Positions 25,785 through 34,339 of a stretch of 64,000 bases of DNA are shown one piece after another; position 1 is the stretch's first letter; each line of letters opens with the position of its first letter. The notes under the pieces are model-generated. The model did not search any database, was not told the origin of the DNA, and was given only the letters and a program-made list of their open reading frames with translations. The translations under genes were made by a program, and so were the position numbers. Source of the DNA: Anaerolineaceae bacterium (lineage in GTDB: Bacteria; Chloroflexota; Anaerolineae; Anaerolineales; Anaerolineaceae); contig JARKPB010000011.1 of NCBI GenBank assembly GCA_029975475.1, forward strand, positions 1 through 64,000, written 5' to 3'.

Positions 25785-26099
25785 ATGATCCCGCTTTCCT
25801 GGTATCTGATCCTGGCCGCGCTGCTCTTCTGTATCGGCCTGTTCGGCGTCTTGGCTCGCAAGAATTCGGTGGCGGTCCTGATGAGTGTTGAGTTGATGCT
25901 CAACGCGGTCAACATCAACCTGCTGGCTTTCTGGCGGTATCTGTATCTAACCAGCACCGCCTATAACGGCTTTGTCTTTGTGGTGGTATTGTTTGCCGTG
26001 GCGGCAGCCGAGACCGCGGTTGGCCTGGCGATTATCATCTCCGCTTACCGTAGCCGAAAGACAGTGGCGGCGGAAGACTTTACTGCCCTGCAGGGTTGA
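25785..26099 (+). CDS. nuoK: NADH-quinone oxidoreductase subunit K
   Basis: 104 residues, three membrane segments. The two glutamates needed for proton transfer are present: Glu36 in SVELMLNAVN and Glu72 in AAAETAVGLA. It starts 2 bases after nuoJ. A normal-length NuoK. Confidence 0.95.
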   Translation: MIPLSWYLILAALLFCIGLFGVLARKNSVAVLMSVELMLNAVNINLLAFWRYLYLTSTAYNGFVFVVVLFAVAAAETAVGLAIIISAYRSRKTVAAEDFTALQG

Positions 26100-26109
26100 G
26101 CGAGGCCGC

Positions 26110-28248
26110 ATGAATCCTGAATCATATTTTTGGCTTATTCCCCTGCCTCCATTGGCGGCTTTCTTTGGCATCTTGCTGCTCACCTGGCGAAAACGCACCC
26201 TCAGCCACTGGCTGGCACTGGCTGGAGCCGGGCTGGCTTTTCTGGGGTCGCTGGCGGTCCTCTGGCGCGCGTTTTCGATCGAGCATCTTGCTGAGCATCC
26301 ATTTGGCGTTTCCATCGACTGGCTGCCGGCGGGCAGCAGCGTGATGCGCATCGGGGCGGCTCTTGATCCGCTTGGGGCGGTCAGCCTGGCTTTTGTGGCT
26401 GTAACAGTACTGATGATCTTCATTTACTCGATCGGGTATCACAATCACGGACAGCCGGAAGGGAAAGATGATCTCCCCGGATTGCCGCCCCGCGGGATGG
26501 AGATGATGGATGAACACGGCCACACCGTCCGCGCGGCGACGATCGAGCCAATGTACAGCCGCTTCTTCGCGTTGATCAGCCTCTTCGCCTTTGCCATGTT
26601 CCTGCTGGTGTTGAGCGACAATCTGCTGACCCTGTATATTGGCTGGGAGATTATGGGCCTGTGCTCGTATCTCTTGATTGGCTTCTGGTACGGCCGGCCT
26701 TCTGCACGCGACGCCGCGGTAAAGGCTTTCATGACCACCCGTATCGGGGATGCTTTCATGCTGCTTGGACTCGCGGCGCTTTACAGCCTGACCGGGACCT
26801 TCCGCTTCAGCGAGATTCTGGGCAGTCCCCAAACGCTGGAAATCTTGAGCACCTCGGCTTCCGGCGTGCTGGGTCTTTCCTGGGCCGGGTTGATCGGCAT
26901 CTTGCTGTTGATGGGCACGGTGGGCAAATCCGCGCAGTTCCCGCTGCACGTCTGGCTTCCGGATGCCATGGAAGGTCCCACGCCAGTATCAGCCATGATC
27001 CATGCCGCCACGATGGTATCCGCCGGTGTGTATCTGGCGCTGCGTTTCTTCCCGCTGATCGCGGCCGGGTGGCAGCCAGGCGGCCCTCTGACCGCGCCCA
27101 TGCTTTTTATCGGGGCGGTTGGCGCGTTTACGGCCCTGTTTGCCGCGTTGATTGCCCTCGGGCAGGACGACATCAAGCGCGTCCTGGCTTACTCGACCAT
27201 CTCGCAGCTCGGGTTTATGCTGGCTGCCCTGGGCATTGGTGCTTATGTTGCCGCGGCCTTTCACCTGGTAACGCATGCGTTTTTCAAAGCGCTGCTCTTC
27301 CTCGGCTCCGGTTCGGTGATCCACGGCATGGAACACGGCGCAGCTCACAGCGGAGAACATCTGGACCCGCAGAATATGAAATATATGGGCGGGCTGGCGT
27401 GGAAGATGCCCTTAACCTTCGCCGCCTTCCTGGCTGGTGGACTTTCGCTGGCGGGTTTCCCGCTGCTCACTTCCGGCTTCTGGTCAAAAGACGAAATCCT
27501 CAAATCCGCTTACGGACTGGCGCCGGTCGTGTTTTATACGCTCGCTTTCGCTGCCCTGCTGACCGCATTTTACACCGCCCGCCAGCTGACCCTGGTCTTT
27601 CTCGGCCAGCCGCGCAGCCGGGCCGCTGAAAAGGCGCACGAATCCCGTCCGGTGATGACCTGGCCGCTGCTGATCCTGGCGGTTTTCGCCCTGATCGGCG
27701 GTCTGGTGGTAAAGCCCTTTGAGCATTTTGTGGCCGGGATGCTGCCGCACGAACTGCTGGTTGAACTGCCAGAGTCGGCGGTGCCGGTCGCGGTCTCGGT
27801 TGCGGTCGCCCTGGGGGGGCTGCTGCTGGGTTGGCTGGTTTACCGCCACGCTGCGAAAGGACAGCCCGATCCGCTCGAAAGCGCGCTGGGGCCGCTGTTC
27901 CGCGCTTTTCATCGTAAATTCTGGGTGGATGAAGCCTATCAGGCGGTCATCCTGCGCCCCGCGGCCTGGCTGGCAGAGACGGCGGTTGCGCGCTGGATCG
28001 ATCAGGTGATTCTGGACGGCATCCTGCACGCGGTCGGACGTTTTACCCTCTGGCTGGGAGAATTGCTGCGCAGCAAAGTTGACCGCAAGGTGTTTAGCGG
28101 CGGCGGCGACGCGCTGGCAGCCGGCGCTCAACTGGCCGGCAGTCAGCTTTCAGGCCTGCAGCGCGGCCGGGTGCAGGAGTACATGGCGGGCGGGATCGCG
28201 GTGCTGGTTCTGGCTGGTTTAATGGTTCTGTTCTTCCTAAACCTTTAG
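26110..28248 (+). CDS. nuoL: NADH-quinone oxidoreductase subunit L
   Basis: 712 residues from the ATG at 26110 (MNPESYFWLIPLPP); in-frame upstream ATGs lie inside nuoK. Proton-channel residues are present: Glu in YIGWEIMGLCSYLL and Lys in GTVGKSAQFPLHVWLPDA. It is about 100 residues longer than E. coli NuoL, partly from a hydrophilic insert at about residues 115-150 (HNHGQPEGKDDLPGLPPRG) and partly from the C-terminal part that carries the lateral helix. It forms the distal antiporter-like pump of complex I. Confidence 0.93.
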   Translation: MNPESYFWLIPLPPLAAFFGILLLTWRKRTLSHWLALAGAGLAFLGSLAVLWRAFSIEHLAEHPFGVSIDWLPAGSSVMRIGAALDPLGAVSLAFVAVTVLMIFIYSIGYHNHGQPEGKDDLPGLPPRGMEMMDEHGHTVRAATIEPMYSRFFALISLFAFAMFLLVLSDNLLTLYIGWEIMGLCSYLLIGFWYGRPSARDAAVKAFMTTRIGDAFMLLGLAALYSLTGTFRFSEILGSPQTLEILSTSASGVLGLSWAGLIGILLLMGTVGKSAQFPLHVWLPDAMEGPTPVSAMIHAATMVSAGVYLALRFFPLIAAGWQPGGPLTAPMLFIGAVGAFTALFAALIALGQDDIKRVLAYSTISQLGFMLAALGIGAYVAAAFHLVTHAFFKALLFLGSGSVIHGMEHGAAHSGEHLDPQNMKYMGGLAWKMPLTFAAFLAGGLSLAGFPLLTSGFWSKDEILKSAYGLAPVVFYTLAFAALLTAFYTARQLTLVFLGQPRSRAAEKAHESRPVMTWPLLILAVFALIGGLVVKPFEHFVAGMLPHELLVELPESAVPVAVSVAVALGGLLLGWLVYRHAAKGQPDPLESALGPLFRAFHRKFWVDEAYQAVILRPAAWLAETAVARWIDQVILDGILHAVGRFTLWLGELLRSKVDRKVFSGGGDALAAGAQLAGSQLSGLQRGRVQEYMAGGIAVLVLAGLMVLFFLNL

Positions 28249-28264
28249 GCGCGCAGGCGGACAA

Positions 28265-29800
28265 ATGCTCAACTTCCTGGAAGCCCATTCTCTATCCATC
28301 CTTCTTTTTACCCCTGCGCTGGCAGCCCTGGCGGTCATGCTGCTGCCTGCGCGGCGAATAAAACTGCTGCGCTGGTTTGCCCTGGCTGCAAGTCTGCTGC
28401 CGCTCGGGCTGAGCGTGTACCTGTGGCTGCGGTTTGATCCCGCCCTCGATCCGCGCCTGGCTTTTCAGTTTGAAGAGTGGCTGCCCTGGTTCCCGGCGAT
28501 TGGCAGTTCCTACCATCTGGGACTGGACGGCCTGTCCTTGCCGATGGTCGCGCTCACCTGTTTGTTAACCCCGCTGGCGATCCTCGCTTCATTTAAAATA
28601 GAAACTCATCTGCGGGGTTATCTCGCCCTCTTCTTGCTGCTGGAAACGGGCATTCTGGGCGTCTTTATGGCGCTCGACCTGCTGCTGTTCTTTGTGTTCT
28701 GGGAAATTGGTCTGGTGCCGATGTATTTTCTCATCAACCAGTGGGGCGGAGCGAACCGCAATTACGCTTCCCTAAAATTCATCATTTTTACCATGGGCGG
28801 CTCGCTTGGATTGCTGCTGGCGATCCAGTTGATCGGTCTGAACGCCGGTTCCTTCGATATGCTCAACCTGTTCCGCAATTTCGGCAGCCTCGATTTGAGC
28901 GTTTTTGGGTTAACCAGCGCTGCGGTGAAAACAATCGCCTTCTGGGCTTTTGTGATCGCCTTCGCGGTCAAAGTGCCAGTCTGGCCCTTTCACACCTGGC
29001 TGCCTGATGCTCACACCGAAGCCCCAACCGCTGGATCCATGATCCTGGCGGGTGTTCTGCTAAAACTCGGGGCATACGGTTTTCTACGGTTGGTCCTGCC
29101 GCTTTTCCCGCAAGAATCAGCGCGGTTTGCTCCGGCGCTGGCTGCGCTGGCGGCGGCGGCGATCATCTTTGGCGCGCTGGCCGCTGCCGGACAAAAAGAT
29201 CTGAAGAAACTGGTCGCTTACTCCAGCGTCAACCACATGGGGTTCGTGATGCTGGGTGTGGCGGCGGTCGCTTCTGCGGTGGGCGGTGATGCCGCGGCTG
29301 TTCAATCTTCGCGCATCGCTGCCAGCGGCGCGGTCTTGCAGATGGTCAACCACGGTTTGAGTTCAGCCGGGATGTTCTTCCTGGTCGGGGTGTTGTACGA
29401 CCGGGCGCATACCCGTCAGCTGGATGAGTTTGGCGGATTATACGCCCTTCTTCCCGCTTACGGCACCGTCTTCATTTTTGTTTCAATGGCTTCGCTTGGT
29501 CTGCCGGGATTAAATGGGTTTATCAGCGAGCTGCTGGTGGTGGTTGGCGCCTGGCCGCTGTTAAGCGCTTACGTCGCCGCGGCCATGATCGGACTGATTT
29601 TCACCGGTACGTATATCCTCAAAGGCATTCGCCAGGTGCTTCACGGTCCGCTCAATCTGCGCTGGCGAGGCGTCCTCACGGAAATGAGCGCGCGTGAGTG
29701 GGCGGTGATTTTGCCGCTGATGGCGTTGATGCTCCTGCTGGGCATCTGGCCGTCCTGGCTGCTGGATCTGATCAACCGGGCGGTTATGTTCTGGTTCTAA
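28265..29800 (+). CDS. nuoM: NADH-quinone oxidoreductase subunit M, first copy
   Basis: 511 residues, about 14 membrane segments. All proton-path residues expected from E. coli NuoM are present: Glu147 (FFVFWEIGLVPMYF), Lys236 (FAVKVPVWPFHTWLPDAH), Lys267 (LLKLGAY) and the TM12 glutamate in GLNGFISELL. It is the canonical copy; a second, divergent NuoM gene follows 10 bases later. Confidence 0.93.
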   Translation: MLNFLEAHSLSILLFTPALAALAVMLLPARRIKLLRWFALAASLLPLGLSVYLWLRFDPALDPRLAFQFEEWLPWFPAIGSSYHLGLDGLSLPMVALTCLLTPLAILASFKIETHLRGYLALFLLLETGILGVFMALDLLLFFVFWEIGLVPMYFLINQWGGANRNYASLKFIIFTMGGSLGLLLAIQLIGLNAGSFDMLNLFRNFGSLDLSVFGLTSAAVKTIAFWAFVIAFAVKVPVWPFHTWLPDAHTEAPTAGSMILAGVLLKLGAYGFLRLVLPLFPQESARFAPALAALAAAAIIFGALAAAGQKDLKKLVAYSSVNHMGFVMLGVAAVASAVGGDAAAVQSSRIAASGAVLQMVNHGLSSAGMFFLVGVLYDRAHTRQLDEFGGLYALLPAYGTVFIFVSMASLGLPGLNGFISELLVVVGAWPLLSAYVAAAMIGLIFTGTYILKGIRQVLHGPLNLRWRGVLTEMSAREWAVILPLMALMLLLGIWPSWLLDLINRAVMFWF

Positions 29801-29810
29801 GAGGTGGCGG

Positions 29811-31283
29811 ATGCAGTTTCCATACCTTAGCGTACTGATCTTTACCCCGCTTGCGGCAGCGGTCATCCTGCTGCTGCTGCCGAACCGTCAGGCGCGCCTG
29901 ATTCGCGCCATTGCCCTGACGGCTTCCGCGCTGGTACTGGGATTATCGGCCGCGTTGTTCTTTATCTCAAGTCCGGTGGTGGACGGCTACCGTTTTATCG
30001 AGAAAATTGACTGGCTGCCTGAACTGGGAATATCGTATCACGTGGGTGTGGATGGGTTTAGCCTGCCGCTGCTGCTGCTGGCCGGGCTGGTGGCGTTCAG
30101 CGGGGTGCTGGTCTCCTGGAATGTGCAGGACCGACCGCGGGAGTTCTTTTCTTTCTTTATGTTTTTGGTGGCCAGTGTGCTGGGCGTCTTCAGTTCGCTG
30201 GATCTTTTTCAGCTGTTCTTTTTCTTTGAACTCGCGGTTTTTCCCAAATACTTGATGATCGTTATGTGGGGATCGCCTCAAACCCGCGAATACGGCGGCA
30301 TGAAACTGACTCTTTATCTGTTTTTGGGTTCGGTCGTGGCGCTGGTGGGCGTCTTTGCCCTCTACTTCGGCAGCGGCTTAAACACCTTTGACATGCTGGC
30401 GTTGGAAAAGGCCGGGCTGCCGTTGGCGTTTCAACAGATCTGGTTCCCGGTTATCTTTATCGGTTTTGCCGTGCTGGCGGGTATTTTCCCGTTTTATTCC
30501 TGGGCGCCGGATGGTCATGTGGCTGCCCCGACGGCGGTGTCCATGCTGCTCGCCGGGGTGGAAATGAAGGTGGGCGCTTTCGCGGCTTTGCGGATTGGGA
30601 TTGAATTATTGCCGCAGGGGGCGCAGCACTGGGCCTGGTTGATTTTGCTGCTCGGGACAATAAACGTGGTCTACGGCGCGCTGCTGGCGATGGCGCAAAA
30701 AGACCTGAAATACGTCATCGGGTACAGCTCGGTTTCCCACATGGGGCTGGTCTTGATCGGTTTCGCCGCCCTGAATCAACAGGGTTTGCTGGGAGCCGGT
30801 TTACAAATGTTTTCCCACGGCGTGATGACAGCTCTCTTCTTTGCGGTGGTCGGCATGGTGTACGACCGCACGCATACGCGTGACATCGGACAGCTCGGAG
30901 GTCTGGCGCGCTTTATGCCGCTGGCCGCCTTCGGCTTCATTGTTTCCGGTCTGGTCTCGATGGGTATGCCGGGTTTCTCCGGCTTTGTGGCTGAGATCCC
31001 GATTTATCTGGGCGCTTGGCGCGTGGCGCCCTGGGTGGCGGTGGTGAGCGCGGTTTCTATTGTGATTACCGCGGCTTACATCCTGCTGGTTGTGCGGCGG
31101 GTGTTTTTTGGCGAAGTGCCGCAATCTCTGAGCGCGTTGGAAGATATCCATACCAGGGATAAACTGGTGGTCTTGATGCTCAGTCTGGTGATGATCGCGG
31201 TCGGTTTGCTGCCTGGCTTGATCAGCGCTGGCATATCAGACGGCGTTAACCGCATCCTGCAGCTTCTGGGAGGTTCATTATGA
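29811..31283 (+). CDS. Second NuoM-like subunit, lacking the TM7 lysine
   Basis: 490 residues, homologous along its whole length to the first NuoM. Glu140 (FFFFELAVFPKYL), Lys253 (EMKVGAF) and the TM12 glutamate (GFSGFVAEIP) are kept. The TM7 lysine is replaced: FAVLAGIFPFYSWAPDGH aligns without gaps to FAVKVPVWPFHTWLPDAH of the first copy, giving Leu222 (codon CTG at 30474-30476). In E. coli that lysine (234) is needed for pumping. Complexes with two NuoM are known; this copy may be a modified or partly silent pump. It overlaps nuoN by 4 bases. Confidence 0.88.
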   Translation: MQFPYLSVLIFTPLAAAVILLLLPNRQARLIRAIALTASALVLGLSAALFFISSPVVDGYRFIEKIDWLPELGISYHVGVDGFSLPLLLLAGLVAFSGVLVSWNVQDRPREFFSFFMFLVASVLGVFSSLDLFQLFFFFELAVFPKYLMIVMWGSPQTREYGGMKLTLYLFLGSVVALVGVFALYFGSGLNTFDMLALEKAGLPLAFQQIWFPVIFIGFAVLAGIFPFYSWAPDGHVAAPTAVSMLLAGVEMKVGAFAALRIGIELLPQGAQHWAWLILLLGTINVVYGALLAMAQKDLKYVIGYSSVSHMGLVLIGFAALNQQGLLGAGLQMFSHGVMTALFFAVVGMVYDRTHTRDIGQLGGLARFMPLAAFGFIVSGLVSMGMPGFSGFVAEIPIYLGAWRVAPWVAVVSAVSIVITAAYILLVVRRVFFGEVPQSLSALEDIHTRDKLVVLMLSLVMIAVGLLPGLISAGISDGVNRILQLLGGSL

Positions 31284-32737
31284 CGGGCAGTTTCCCCGCC
31301 GCCATGCTGTTGAAGTCGCTGCCAGAAATCAGTCTGGTGATTCTGGCCGGGCTGGTGCTGCTGCTCTCGCTGGTCTGGAAAAAACGGCCTCCCCAGGCTC
31401 TGACCTGGATTACCATCGCCGGCCTGATGCTCTGCCTGCTGCTGGCTTTGTTGTTTGCCTTGCCGGTTAAAGGCCCTTACCTGATCTGGGGCGGACTGCT
31501 CAAAATTGATGTGCTCAGCTTTCTGTTCCGCATGATCTTTCTGACCGGGGCAGCGCTGACCGTCTTGATCAGCGTCGAGCGCCAACCCTCGCAAGGGCAG
31601 GGGGAATACCTGGCGCTGCTGATCACCAGCGTATTTGGCATGTGTCTCATGGCTGCCTCGGCGGATATCCTCATGCTCTATCTGGCGATTGAAATTACCG
31701 CTATGCCGCTATTTATTTTGGCCGCCTTCCAATTCCGCCAGAAAAAATCCGCTGAAGCCGGTCTAAAATATTTTCTCTACGGCGCCATGACCTCGACGGT
31801 GATGGTCTTCGGGTTTTCTCTGCTGTTTGGGATCAGCGGTCAGACCGGCTATTCCGCTATCGCTGCCGCGTTGGAACCTGACCGGCTGCCGGTCAGCCTG
31901 ACAGCCGGGATTTTCATGTTGGTTCTGGTCGGGTTTCTTTTTAAGGTTTCAGCAGCGCCGTTTCACTTCTGGGCGCCTGACGTTTATGAAGGCGCGCCAA
32001 CCCCGATCGCCGGTTTCCTTTCCACAGCTTCAAAAGCAGCCGGTTTCGCCGCCTTGCTGCGCATTCTGCAGGAGGTTTTTCGCGCCTCGCCCGAATTGCG
32101 CTTCGGGCTGCTGGCTGCCGCGGCTGTGGCCAGCATGCTGATCGGCAACTTCCTCGCCCTGCGGCAGAAAAACCTGAAGCGGCTGCTGGCATATTCCAGC
32201 ATCGCACAGGCCGGATACATCCTGGTTGGCGCGGCGGTTGGCACTCCGCTGGGCGCCAGCGGGGCGATCTATTACCTCATCGCCTATCTGGTCACCAACC
32301 TGGCCGCTTTTGGCGCCGTCGCGGTGGTTAGCAGTAATACCGGCAGCGATCAAATTGCTGCTTTTAGCGGTTTAAACCGCAGAAATGCTGCGCTGGCGCT
32401 GGTTCTGGGCGCTGCACTGCTGTCTCTGGGCGGGGTTCCTGTCTTCGCCGGTTTCTTTGGCAAGTTCCTGGTGTTTGCCTCGGCGGTCCAGGCCGGGGCG
32501 GTCTGGCTGGCTGTGATCGGTGTCTTGAACGCTGTGGTAGGCCTTTATTACTACCTGAACCTGCTGAAAGTGATGTATCTGGACCCGGTTCCTGAGGGAA
32601 GCGGTCCGCTAACCGTTGTGTTTCCCTGGAAAGCTGCTCTGTTGGTGTGCGCGGCAGGCATCCTTGTCCTCGGATTTATCTACCGGCCGTGGTATCACTG
32701 GGCGGATCTGGCTGCCCAGATGCTATTGCTACATTGA
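31280..32737 (+). CDS. nuoN: NADH-quinone oxidoreductase subunit N
   Basis: 485 residues, about 14 membrane segments. Channel residues are visible: Glu in LYLAIEITAMPLFIL and Lys in FLFKVSAAPFHFWAPDVYEG. It is the antiporter-like subunit nearest NuoK. It overlaps the second nuoM gene by an ATGA. The promoter of the ATP synthase genes overlaps its stop codon. Confidence 0.93.
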   Translation: MTGSFPAAMLLKSLPEISLVILAGLVLLLSLVWKKRPPQALTWITIAGLMLCLLLALLFALPVKGPYLIWGGLLKIDVLSFLFRMIFLTGAALTVLISVERQPSQGQGEYLALLITSVFGMCLMAASADILMLYLAIEITAMPLFILAAFQFRQKKSAEAGLKYFLYGAMTSTVMVFGFSLLFGISGQTGYSAIAAALEPDRLPVSLTAGIFMLVLVGFLFKVSAAPFHFWAPDVYEGAPTPIAGFLSTASKAAGFAALLRILQEVFRASPELRFGLLAAAAVASMLIGNFLALRQKNLKRLLAYSSIAQAGYILVGAAVGTPLGASGAIYYLIAYLVTNLAAFGAVAVVSSNTGSDQIAAFSGLNRRNAALALVLGAALLSLGGVPVFAGFFGKFLVFASAVQAGAVWLAVIGVLNAVVGLYYYLNLLKVMYLDPVPEGSGPLTVVFPWKAALLVCAAGILVLGFIYRPWYHWADLAAQMLLLH

Positions 32738-32769
32738 CGGTCGGATTTGCGCTATGTTATAATTTTCGC
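32734..32769 (+). promoter_or_regulatory. Leaderless promoter of the ATP synthase Fo operon
   Basis: TTGACG (32734-32739), 18-base spacer, TATAAT (32758-32763), then 6 bases to ATG at 32770. The -35 overlaps the nuoN stop codon. Transcription should begin on or beside the start codon. Confidence 0.75.
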
Positions 32770-33087
32770 ATGGACTCATCCCAGGGAAAGAATCCAGACC
32801 GCCGCCAGCAAGCCAGGAATATCACGCTGGCGGTTATGGCTGGATCAGTGGGGTGTGTTACGCTGGTCATAGTCCTGGCGGCCGTGGGCGGCGGGCTGCT
32901 GCTCGATCGGCAGTTCAACACCAAACCTGCGTTTACCCTGGGCCTCTTGCTGGTCAGTATTCCGGTCTCACTTGTGGCTATGTTTGCCATCGTTCGCGCG
33001 GCTGTGAGCCGCATCAAAGCGCAGACAGATGCCTCAAAATCAGACTCTACGGAGGGTAGCGATCTTGGAAGAAACCAAACCGCGTAA
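32770..33087 (+). CDS. AtpZ/AtpI-family protein of the F0F1 ATP synthase locus
   Basis: 105 residues with two hydrophobic segments (about 20-40 and 52-75). The segment GGGLLLDRQFNTKPAFTLG is the hairpin typical of AtpZ/AtpI-type proteins encoded just before atpB. In other bacteria these help assemble the c-ring or supply Mg/Ca. The start is the ATG at 32770 rather than upstream in-frame codons inside nuoN. It has no Shine-Dalgarno, consistent with leaderless translation. It overlaps the chosen atpB start by 23 bases. Confidence 0.75.
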   Translation: MDSSQGKNPDRRQQARNITLAVMAGSVGCVTLVIVLAAVGGGLLLDRQFNTKPAFTLGLLLVSIPVSLVAMFAIVRAAVSRIKAQTDASKSDSTEGSDLGRNQTA

Positions 33088-34042
33088 ATGGCGATGGGGC
33101 TTCAAGCGCTGGATCGTCCTGGTGCTGGTGATTATTGGAATTTTTGCTGCCAGGGCTTTTCCGCCCATCACTCCGCACATTCAGGTTGCCCCTGAAAATG
33201 TCAGCCGCCAGCCCTTGTTCAGCCTGCCGGTGATTGGCGATTTTTATCTGACCAATACGCTGGTGGCGATGTTGATCGTGGATGTGATCATCCTGGCGCT
33301 GGCGCTGGGCGTGCGCGCCACGCTGCGGAAAGGCACTCTGCTGCCCGGCGGGATCACCGGCCTGGTCGAGTTCCTGATTGAGTTTATTTACAATTTGACG
33401 GAATCGACCGCCGGTAAATACGCCAAAAAGATCTTTCCCTTTTTCGCCACAATTATGATCCTGGTTCTGGTCTCGAATCTGATGGAATTGATCCCCGGTG
33501 TAGATTCCATCGGCCGCTTTGAGGAATATTCCCACGGTTATCAGGTCGCAGAACTGATCCCGAACAGCGTCGCCTATATCTACGGACAGGAACTGGATCA
33601 CGGAGGCGAGATTATTGTTCCCTATGTGCGGGTGCTGTCGACGGATTTGAATTTTACCGCTGCCCTGGCGTTGATTTCTGTCTTTTTCACCCAGGTTATC
33701 GGCGTTCAGGCGCAGGGTTTCCGCTACTTCTCAAAATTCTTCAATACGACCACATTTTTCAAAAAACCCATTTTTGGAGCGATTGACTGGGCGGTCAGCA
33801 TTCTTGAGCTGATCTCCGAATTCTCCAAGATCCTCTCTTTTGCTTTCCGGTTGTTTGGCAATATCTTTGCTGGAGCAGTTCTGCTGTTTCTGGTGGGCTC
33901 GCTCATCCCGGTATTTGCGCAAAGCGCGATCCTGTTATTTGAGTTCTTCATCGGTCTGATCCAGGCTTTCGTCTTCGGCATGTTGACCATGGTGTTCATG
34001 TCTCAGGCGACTCAGGGTCACGGCGGCGAGGAACACCACTAA
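33065..34042 (+). CDS. atpB: ATP synthase subunit a
   Basis: 325 residues from a TTG start at 33065, chosen because GGAGGG (33051-33056) lies 8 bases upstream; an ATG at 33029 has no such site. Membrane segments include the essential arginine in LSFAFRLFGNIFAGAVLLF. Subunit a forms the proton half-channels beside the c-ring. It has a longer periplasmic loop than E. coli (about 140-185, including YIYGQELDHGGEIIVPYV). Confidence 0.92.
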   Translation: MEETKPRKWRWGFKRWIVLVLVIIGIFAARAFPPITPHIQVAPENVSRQPLFSLPVIGDFYLTNTLVAMLIVDVIILALALGVRATLRKGTLLPGGITGLVEFLIEFIYNLTESTAGKYAKKIFPFFATIMILVLVSNLMELIPGVDSIGRFEEYSHGYQVAELIPNSVAYIYGQELDHGGEIIVPYVRVLSTDLNFTAALALISVFFTQVIGVQAQGFRYFSKFFNTTTFFKKPIFGAIDWAVSILELISEFSKILSFAFRLFGNIFAGAVLLFLVGSLIPVFAQSAILLFEFFIGLIQAFVFGMLTMVFMSQATQGHGGEEHH

Positions 34043-34078
34043 ATTCTCACGAAGATTCCCGGAGGAGGTTGATCAGGC

Positions 34079-34315
34079 ATGGAAGAGGCAATTATTCAAG
34101 CGGCAAAGTTCTTGGGCGCGGGCCTGGCGATGATCGGTGCGGCGGGCGCAGGGATTGGAATTGGTCTATCCGTGCAGGGCGCATTAAACGGCATGGCGCG
34201 CAACCCGGACACGTACAGCACGCTGCTGACCAATATGATTCTGGGTATTGCGTTCTCCGAAGCGATCGCGATCTACTGTCTGGTAATCGCGTTCCTGATG
34301 CTGTTCGTGCTTTAA
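34079..34315 (+). CDS. atpE: ATP synthase subunit c
   Basis: 78 residues, two-helix hairpin with polar loop ARNPD. The ion-binding glutamate is in LGIAFSEAIAIYCLVIAF. The residues following it (Ala, Ile) and the absence of the glutamine seen in helix 1 of sodium-binding c subunits point to a proton-type ring; that is inferred from family knowledge. GGAGGAGG at 34061-34068 precedes it. Confidence 0.95.
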   Translation: MEEAIIQAAKFLGAGLAMIGAAGAGIGIGLSVQGALNGMARNPDTYSTLLTNMILGIAFSEAIAIYCLVIAFLMLFVL

Positions 34316-34339
34316 ACCTGCGGCTGAAGGAGAGTTACC

